This document shows, in pieces, positions 28,133 to 32,818 of a stretch of 32,818 nucleotides of DNA. Numbering within the stretch: the stretch's first letter is position 1; each line of letters starts with the position of its first letter. The position numbers and the translations under genes were made by a program. The stretch is from 2-01-FULL-33-17 sp964401705 (GTDB lineage Bacteria > Patescibacteriota > Minisyncoccia > Phycocordibacterales > UBA9973): assembly GCA_964401705.1 (NCBI GenBank), contig CAYNZJ010000009.1:1-32818 (forward strand), in the 5' to 3' direction. The notes beneath the pieces are model-generated. The model was not told the origin of the DNA. It saw nothing but the letters and a program-made list of their open reading frames with translations, and searched no databases.

Positions 28133-29425
28133 TTATTTTATTTCTTTCAAGTATTCAACCAGTTTATCTATTTTAACTGTTTTTTGGGAATGTTTTTGCA
28201 TGTCTTTAACTATCACACTATTTTCAAGTGCTTCTTTTTGTCCAAAGATTATTACGTATGGTACACCGCTCCTTTCAGCAGTAGCTAGTTGTGATGTTAG
28301 ACTATCTTTAGTTAATGATTGTAGTACTGGAATATGAGCTTTACGCAGTATATCAATAACTGGTAATGCTTTTAGTTTAGCATCAAACCCTAATTGAATA
28401 AAATAACACTTTGGTTTTTTGTTTATTTTTGGAGACAAATTAGTGCTCCAAGGAGCTTCAATTACTCGGTCCATTCCAATACCAGCACCTATTGCTGGGA
28501 TTTCTTTTTTGCTTCCTAGCATTGTTCCTAAATAATCATAACGTCCACCCCCAGCTAAAGCTAGCGGTCCGGTTTCATCATCACCTTCATCAATTATTTC
28601 AAAAACAGTATGAGTATAGTAAGAAATTCCACGGACTAAATTTTTATTTAATCTGTATGTTATACCCATCTCATCCAAGTATTCCAAAACTTCTTTTAAA
28701 TGTTTTTTTGATTCAGGGTTAAGTGATGCTACTGATTCTGGAGCTTCAACATTAATAGCAATCATCTTAGGGTCTTTGGAATCCAATAACCGCAAAGGGT
28801 TAGTCTTAAGACGTTCTCTTGCCTCGGCAGGCATACTGCTTAGGTGTTTTTTGTAATATGATGTTAATTCTCTAAGATATGCAGTTCTGGATTCTTTGTC
28901 TCCAATACTATTAATATCAACTACTAGATTTTTTGCACCGGCTTCTTCAAGAATCACTACTGTGGTTTTTATTATTAGTGCATCGGCTATGCTTTTTTTA
29001 GTTCCAAGAACTTCTAGATTAAATTGGTGTAATTGACGGTAGCGTCCACGTTGTGGTTTATCATGACGAAAAACAGGTCCAGAAGAATAGAGCATCACTG
29101 GTTGAGTTTCACTTTGCATTCCATGTTCGATATATGCTCGCATAACACCTGCTGTAAATTCTGGGCGAAGTGCTAATTGGTCACCACCTTTGGTTTTTAA
29201 TGTATACATTTCTTTATCAACAATATCAGTTCCGGCACCAATTGTTGTTTCAAAAAGTTCTTGTTGTTCAACTATTGGAACTGCAATTGGTTTAAAACCA
29301 TAATATACTGCAACCTCTTGAGCTTTTTCAAATAAACCTTGATAAGCATAATATGCATCACCCATGATATCGTGCATACCTTTTGGACTTTGAAATGGTT
29401 CTTTGCGTGGTTTGTTTGTAGACAT
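28133..29425 (-). CDS. hisS: Histidyl-tRNA synthetase
   Basis: This class II synthetase charges tRNA-His. The 430-residue protein has motif 2 (PVMLYSSGPVFRHDKPQRGRYRQLHQFNLE, about 108-137), LALRPEFTAGVMRAY, the histidine-binding LVRGISYYTHTVFEI and GGGRYDYLG, and a C-terminal anticodon-binding domain (LKALPVIDILRKAHIPVL...YVIIFGQKE). It follows lepB by 27 bases in the same operon. Confidence 0.96.
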   Translation of the reverse strand: MSTNKPRKEPFQSPKGMHDIMGDAYYAYQGLFEKAQEVAVYYGFKPIAVPIVEQQELFETTIGAGTDIVDKEMYTLKTKGGDQLALRPEFTAGVMRAYIEHGMQSETQPVMLYSSGPVFRHDKPQRGRYRQLHQFNLEVLGTKKSIADALIIKTTVVILEEAGAKNLVVDINSIGDKESRTAYLRELTSYYKKHLSSMPAEARERLKTNPLRLLDSKDPKMIAINVEAPESVASLNPESKKHLKEVLEYLDEMGITYRLNKNLVRGISYYTHTVFEIIDEGDDETGPLALAGGGRYDYLGTMLGSKKEIPAIGAGIGMDRVIEAPWSTNLSPKINKKPKCYFIQLGFDAKLKALPVIDILRKAHIPVLQSLTKDSLTSQLATAERSGVPYVIIFGQKEALENSVIVKDMQKHSQKTVKIDKLVEYLKEIK

Positions 29426-29452
29426 AATTATTTTTTATTTAGATTAATAATA

Positions 29453-30016
29453 TTATTTAACATCAAAATTATAAGTTTCTTGGCCAGGTAGTACATCTAT
29501 ATTAGAAAAAGGGTATAGTCTTATTAATGCACGTCCTGTCGCTAATTTTCTTGGTAAGAATTTCCACATTCGTGAATCATAACTTTCAGCACGATTATCA
29601 CCCATAACGAATAATTGGTCTTCCGGAACAACAATATCAACTAAACTTTCATATGAATGATTAACAACATATGGTTCATCTAATAATAATGTTTGGCCTT
29701 CTTTTGTTTTAATTGTAACTGTACCGTTAATTATACTGATTGTGTCACCAGGAAGACCAATTAATCTTTTTACAAAATGTTCTTTTTTATTTAGAGGGTA
29801 TTTAAACACAATAACTTCACCTCGTCTTGGTTCTCTAAGATGGTAAGATAGTTCGTCAACTATTAAATAGTCATGGTTCTTTAGTGTTGGATCCATTGAC
29901 CGGCCATTAACTAAAAATGGTTGAGCTATAAATAAACGAATAGGGATAACGATAATTAAAGCTAAAAATATAAATTTAATTATATCCCAAATTGATTCTT
30001 TCTTTTTATGTGTCAT
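29453..30016 (-). CDS. lepB: Signal peptidase I
   Basis: The 187-residue protein is a single-pass membrane protease that removes signal peptides after Sec export. A membrane helix (about 12-32, FIFLALIIVIPIRLFIAQPFLV) leads to the catalytic serine in NGRSMDPTL, then GEVIVFKYP and the catalytic lysine in HFVKRLIGLPGD, and the conserved MGDNRAESYDSR. I chose the ATG at 30016 because TATAAT ends 7 bases upstream of it (minus strand); a longer open frame upstream lies in a repeat. It heads the operon lepB-hisS-def-fmt. It would process the exported proteins of this window. Confidence 0.94.
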   Translation of the reverse strand: MTHKKKESIWDIIKFIFLALIIVIPIRLFIAQPFLVNGRSMDPTLKNHDYLIVDELSYHLREPRRGEVIVFKYPLNKKEHFVKRLIGLPGDTISIINGTVTIKTKEGQTLLLDEPYVVNHSYESLVDIVVPEDQLFVMGDNRAESYDSRMWKFLPRKLATGRALIRLYPFSNIDVLPGQETYNFDVK

Positions 30017-30081
30017 GGAGCACATTATATCACAAAAATAGTTTGACATAAAGTCAATTTTGTATTTTGGTGTTTTATTAT

Positions 30082-30181
30082 AAACCCCTCCTTGCCTCCC
30101 CTTATCAAGGGAGGAATAGTCGCAATTGTTTTTTTTGTAACTATTTCTCGCCCTGATAAGGGAGAGATTAAGAGAGGGTTT
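30082..30181. repeat. Imperfect inverted-repeat element between lepB and pth
   Basis: The left arm AAACCCCTCC...TTATCAAGGGAGGAATAGT and the right arm AACTATTTC...TGATAAGGGAGAGATTAAGAGAGGGTTT are imperfect reverse complements over about 40 bases, separated by about 18 bases. The length and arms suggest a MITE-like element. It lies between two divergent genes and reaches into the -35 region of pth. Confidence 0.6.
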
Positions 30182-30190
30182 GTTTTGTGC

Positions 30191-30196
30191 TATAAT
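30191..30196 (+). promoter_or_regulatory. -10 box of pth, leaderless type
   Basis: TATAAT is followed by 6 bases and then the ATG at 30203. The -35 position falls within the right arm of the inverted-repeat element (TTAAGA at 30168-30173). Confidence 0.75.
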
Positions 30197-30202
30197 ATAC
30201 AC

Positions 30203-30766
30203 ATGATACCTATAATCGGACTTGGTAACCCAGGAGATAAATATAAAAATACTCGCCACAATGTTGGCTGGCAGGTTTTGGACATGTTAGCGGAGGGGGC
30301 TATTTGGGAATATGATAAATATTTATTATCTGAAAAATGTATTGTTCAATTACAAGGTGAACAGGTTTTGTTATTAAAGCCTCAGACTTTTATGAATGAG
30401 TCAGGTAAAGTAATAGACGGAATAAAAAGAATCAATCCTTTTATGCTAAATAAAATGATTGTTATTCATGATGAAATTGATTTACCAATAGGTACTATTA
30501 AAATTGCGTATGATCGGGGTGATGGTGGGCACAATGGTATAAAATCCATTAATCATTTTTATGGTGGTAAAGATTATACACGACTCCGAATTGGAATTAG
30601 TAAAACAGGGGATAAGGGTGAATTATATAAACCCAATGTTTTAGCTGATTTTGATACACAAGATAATGAAATATTAAAAAATATTTTACCAAAATCAGTA
30701 GACGCAATTTCTAAAATCATAAACCTTGGTTACTCTGTCGCTGCAAATGAAGTAAATAAGAAATAA
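30203..30766 (+). CDS. pth: Peptidyl-tRNA hydrolase
   Basis: Pth frees tRNA from peptidyl-tRNA that has dropped off ribosomes. The 187-residue sequence has the full set of motifs: IIGLGNPGDKYKNTRHNVGW with the catalytic His (about 20), LLLKPQTFMNESGKV, VIHDEIDLPIGTIKI with the catalytic Asp, and DGGHNGIKSI. I chose the ATG at 30203 since the family begins at this point and the -10 box fits; an upstream extension would be made of repeat sequence. Confidence 0.95.
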   Translation: MIPIIGLGNPGDKYKNTRHNVGWQVLDMLAEGAIWEYDKYLLSEKCIVQLQGEQVLLLKPQTFMNESGKVIDGIKRINPFMLNKMIVIHDEIDLPIGTIKIAYDRGDGGHNGIKSINHFYGGKDYTRLRIGISKTGDKGELYKPNVLADFDTQDNEILKNILPKSVDAISKIINLGYSVAANEVNKK

Positions 30767-30773
30767 AAACCTG

Positions 30774-31409
30774 TCAATAATCGACAGGTGTAACGTTTTT
30801 GTTTTCTTTGTGGAGTATTCCAAATATTGCAACTATTGCCGATATTATTTGGAATACGCATATGATTAAAGAATCATTTTTAATCATTGCATATGCTGAG
30901 AGTAAATGCGTAATAAAATAAAGAATCCAACCGATAACATTTTTCTTTAGTGATAATAATAAAGTTCCAGTGAGTCCAAATACTGTCGCATAAAATTGAA
31001 TAATTCTTACTGGGTTAGATTCTTCTCGCGTTAATATCCATAAACAAGTAATAATTGTTAATGTAATAACTATAACTTTTAATTTCATTTCCCAGTATCG
31101 TAATATTTTTTCTTTTTTTAAATCTTGTGATTCTTCTACTTTAACTATTATATATCCATAAAAAAGTAATGTTATTAATGCATAGTTATAAACTATCATC
31201 ACTTTAAAATCTTGATTTTTTGTAAAGAAATAAATAGTTGTAAGAATTACGGCAAGAATACCGCTCATCCACCCAAAAGATTTTGTTGTTAAATTTTTAG
31301 GTAGGTTTCTTTTTAAAAAAGGGGAATATTTTTCATAAATCCAATTATTAATTAGGATTTTGTTATAAAGTGCCAATATCCCAGACACTGTTTGAAGTAG
31401 TATGAACAT
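30774..31409 (-). CDS. Multi-pass membrane protein, unknown
   Basis: The 211-residue protein has about six or seven hydrophobic segments (about 2-18, 47-62, 70-88, 110-126, 136-152, 157-175, 178-200). The C-terminal part LKKNVIGWILYFITHLLSAYAMIKNDSLIICVFQIISAIVAIFGILHKE recalls PnuC-type vitamin-precursor transporters (GW in one helix, then a two-helix end), but the match is too weak for a call. It converges with pth; a small hairpin (ACCTGTC/GACAGGT) at 30769-30789 overlaps its end. Confidence 0.6.
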   Translation of the reverse strand: MFILLQTVSGILALYNKILINNWIYEKYSPFLKRNLPKNLTTKSFGWMSGILAVILTTIYFFTKNQDFKVMIVYNYALITLLFYGYIIVKVEESQDLKKEKILRYWEMKLKVIVITLTIITCLWILTREESNPVRIIQFYATVFGLTGTLLLSLKKNVIGWILYFITHLLSAYAMIKNDSLIICVFQIISAIVAIFGILHKENKNVTPVDY

Positions 31410-31457
31410 ATTTTAAATTTATAGAAATTATACATAATTTTAGTTAACATGTCAATA

Positions 31458-31491
31458 ACTAAAAAACCACACATTTGTGTGGTTTTTTAGT
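31458..31491. terminator. Terminator downstream of the S1 protein gene
   Basis: ACTAAAAAACCACACA pairs with TGTGTGGTTTTTTAGT across TT. It lies 38 bases after the S1 gene stop on the minus strand and separates that gene from the membrane-protein gene. Confidence 0.85.
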
Positions 31492-31528
31492 GATACTAGC
31501 AACTAGAAACTAATTACCAGAACCTAGC

Positions 31529-32605
31529 CTATGCTTTCTTTTCTTCTTCCATTAAGACCAATGTCATTCTTTGATTTTTTGGTTCAAACAATGTTACTTG
31601 GAAATTATATGTTTTACCTAGAGAAAGTTTTTCTTTTAGTTTATCTTCACCGCCAACTGTAGAATGGTGACATAGTCCAGCAACACCTTGCTTGATTGAA
31701 ACCAATGCACCATGTTTGTTGAATTTAATTACAACACCGCTAACAATGTCGCCCTTTTTGATTTTACCTTCAAATTCTGCCCAAGGGTTTTCCTTTAGCG
31801 CTTTGATAGAAAGAGAAATTTTACCTTCTTTAACTTCAATAACTTTTGCGCGAATTGGTTCACCTAGTTTGAATAATTGACGTGGATCTTCAACCAACCC
31901 CCAATCAAGCTCACTAATGTGAACTAGACCTTCTAAACCTTCTTCAATTTTCAAAAATACTCCAAAGTCAACAATTCCAGAAACTTCACAATTTAGTTCA
32001 TCACCAACATTGTATTTTGATAATGTTTCTGCACGTTCTTCCGGGTTATTTTCTTTTTCAGAAAAGATAAGTTTTCCTTCTTTTGGAATTGCAGTTAAAA
32101 TTGTAACAGTTAATTTTTTACCAATAAGCTTTTTAAGCTCTACCATTATTTTATCTTTATCAGAATCATTTACGCGTGGGTAGTTTTCCGCACGTAGTTG
32201 TGATGCTGGTAAGAAACCTTGGATACCTTGCCATTCCAAGATAAGTCCACCTTTGTTGGCTTCTTTAACTGGGATGTCTAGGATTGTTTTTGCTTTGATG
32301 TATTTTTCAGCTTCACTCCAGATTAATGCTTGTTTTGCTTCTTTCAAAGATAGCTCAACATAACCTTCATCGTTTTTAATTTCAACGACTTTAGCTTTGA
32401 CAGTGTCGCCAATAGCAATTTTCTTTATAATATCGCGAGCTGCGATAAATTCACGTCCGTAAATTATACCAGTACCAAATGGTGCTAGGTCTATATAAAC
32501 AGACGATTTTTTAATACCGATAACCGGTCCTTCTACAAGAGCTTCTAGTTGTGGTCCAACTGCTGAATTCTCGATGATGGACTTTAATGTTGTTTCATCA
32601 TGCAT
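31529..32605 (-). CDS. rpsA: S1 RNA-binding domain protein (ribosomal protein S1-like)
   Basis: The 358-residue protein consists of four S1 domains (about 20-90, 105-175, 190-260, 275-345). Examples are VEGPVIGIKKSSVYIDLAPFGTGIIYGREF, VSGIVDFGVFLKIEEGLEGLVHISEL (the most canonical, domain 3) and SGVVIKFNKHGALVSIKQGVAGLCHHS. Fourth-domain ends and KISLSIKAL are typical of bacterial S1, which helps ribosomes bind mRNA. With no Shine-Dalgarno sites in the window, an S1-like protein is expected to matter for initiation of mRNAs that do have leaders; that is inference. Four domains is fewer than the six of E. coli S1. Confidence 0.9.
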   Translation of the reverse strand: MHDETTLKSIIENSAVGPQLEALVEGPVIGIKKSSVYIDLAPFGTGIIYGREFIAARDIIKKIAIGDTVKAKVVEIKNDEGYVELSLKEAKQALIWSEAEKYIKAKTILDIPVKEANKGGLILEWQGIQGFLPASQLRAENYPRVNDSDKDKIMVELKKLIGKKLTVTILTAIPKEGKLIFSEKENNPEERAETLSKYNVGDELNCEVSGIVDFGVFLKIEEGLEGLVHISELDWGLVEDPRQLFKLGEPIRAKVIEVKEGKISLSIKALKENPWAEFEGKIKKGDIVSGVVIKFNKHGALVSIKQGVAGLCHHSTVGGEDKLKEKLSLGKTYNFQVTLFEPKNQRMTLVLMEEEKKA

Positions 32606-32742
32606 GTCTTAAAAGCGTTTTTATTTCTATTGGTACCTGATAAAATTCTGGGCTCCAACAGGGTTAATTAAAAACACGGGGCTATTAATAAAGACTGAGA
32701 TAACATTAACATAAATTTATACCTTTAGCAAGTAATTAGATG

Positions 32743-32771
32743 TTTACTATATTGGATATTTTAGCTATAAT
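32743..32771 (+). promoter_or_regulatory. Promoter of the 32778 gene, leaderless type
   Basis: TTTACT (32743-32748) and TATAAT (32766-32771) are 17 bp apart, and the ATG follows 6 bases after the -10 box. The rest of 32606-32742 shows no gene. Confidence 0.7.
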
Positions 32772-32777
32772 ACAACC

Positions 32778-32818
32778 ATGATTGTTACATACCACGGAGA
32801 GAGTTGTTTAAAGATCCA
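32778..32818 (+). CDS. Start of a probable MBL-fold metallohydrolase (partial)
   Basis: Only the first 13 codons are in the window: MIVTYHGESCLKI. This matches the usual N-terminal strand pair (xITYxGxSCFxI) of one group of metallo-beta-lactamase-fold hydrolases. The catalytic motif would lie beyond the window, so the call rests on the start only. The promoter is well placed for a leaderless message. Confidence 0.5.
   Translation, partial: MIVTYHGESCLKI

Noticed and set aside
30017..30259. Upstream extensions of lepB and pth
   Set aside because: Both run through the inverted-repeat element; family start points and -10 boxes fix the shorter starts.

Overview
The window looks like a piece of a Candidate Phyla Radiation genome (Patescibacteria, most likely a Parcubacteria/Paceibacteria lineage). 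This is inferred from several traits read directly: AT-rich sequence, short intergenic spaces, small or trimmed versions of core proteins (a 767-residue SecA, a 187-residue signal peptidase), a tRNA gene split by a group I intron, surface proteins with signal peptides and C-terminal membrane anchors, and many short dispersed palindromes, some inside genes. No gene has a convincing Shine-Dalgarno sequence. At about a dozen starts a -10 box lies 6 or 7 bases before the ATG, which predicts leaderless mRNAs.

Layout. 1-516: no gene, but several palindromic elements and a strong terminator. 517-2603 (-): a secreted protein with a C-terminal domain of Bacteroidota type IX secretion (T9SS) type, followed by a 52-residue membrane peptide. 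2838-4538 (+): a large anchored surface protein transcribed from a back-to-back promoter. 4748-5521 (-): RNase P RNA and a DUF192 protein. 5759-9275 (+): a 49-residue histone H1-like peptide, SecA and a secreted wall-hydrolase-like protein. 9316-12519 (-): DNA polymerase III alpha. 12624-13103 (+): a lone secreted protein of Bacteroidota style. 13155-18230: RsmE and an M1 aminopeptidase (-), a zinc-ribbon protein (+), glutamate dehydrogenase (-). 18393-21780: a cluster of membrane proteins (bPH2, DedA, DoxX and others) with the ribosome hibernation factor on the opposite strand.

21781-23590: a repeat-rich stretch with a small soluble protein and a tRNA-Asn(GUU) gene interrupted by a group I intron that encodes an HNH endonuclease. 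23589-26785 (+): DUF167, cold-shock protein, a collagen-like secreted protein, a cytidylyltransferase-like protein followed by TruB, and a VIT-family transporter. 26778-30016 (-): the operon lepB-hisS-def-fmt. 30203-32605: Pth (+), a membrane protein (-) and a four-domain S1 protein (-). 32778 to the end: the first codons of a probable metallo-beta-lactamase-fold hydrolase.

The genes fall into three functional groups: translation and RNA (fmt, def, hisS, pth, truB, rsmE, rnpB, tRNA-Asn, S1, HPF); export and surface (secA, lepB and several secreted or anchored proteins that would use them); and membrane homeostasis or transport (DedA, DoxX, VIT, bPH2). The most interesting unexplained signal is a pair of about 115-118 bp elements (2718-2839 and 23472-23590). 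They share 13-bp inverted ends and a GGACGC/AATAAAG core, and each ends exactly at the start codon of an unrelated gene.
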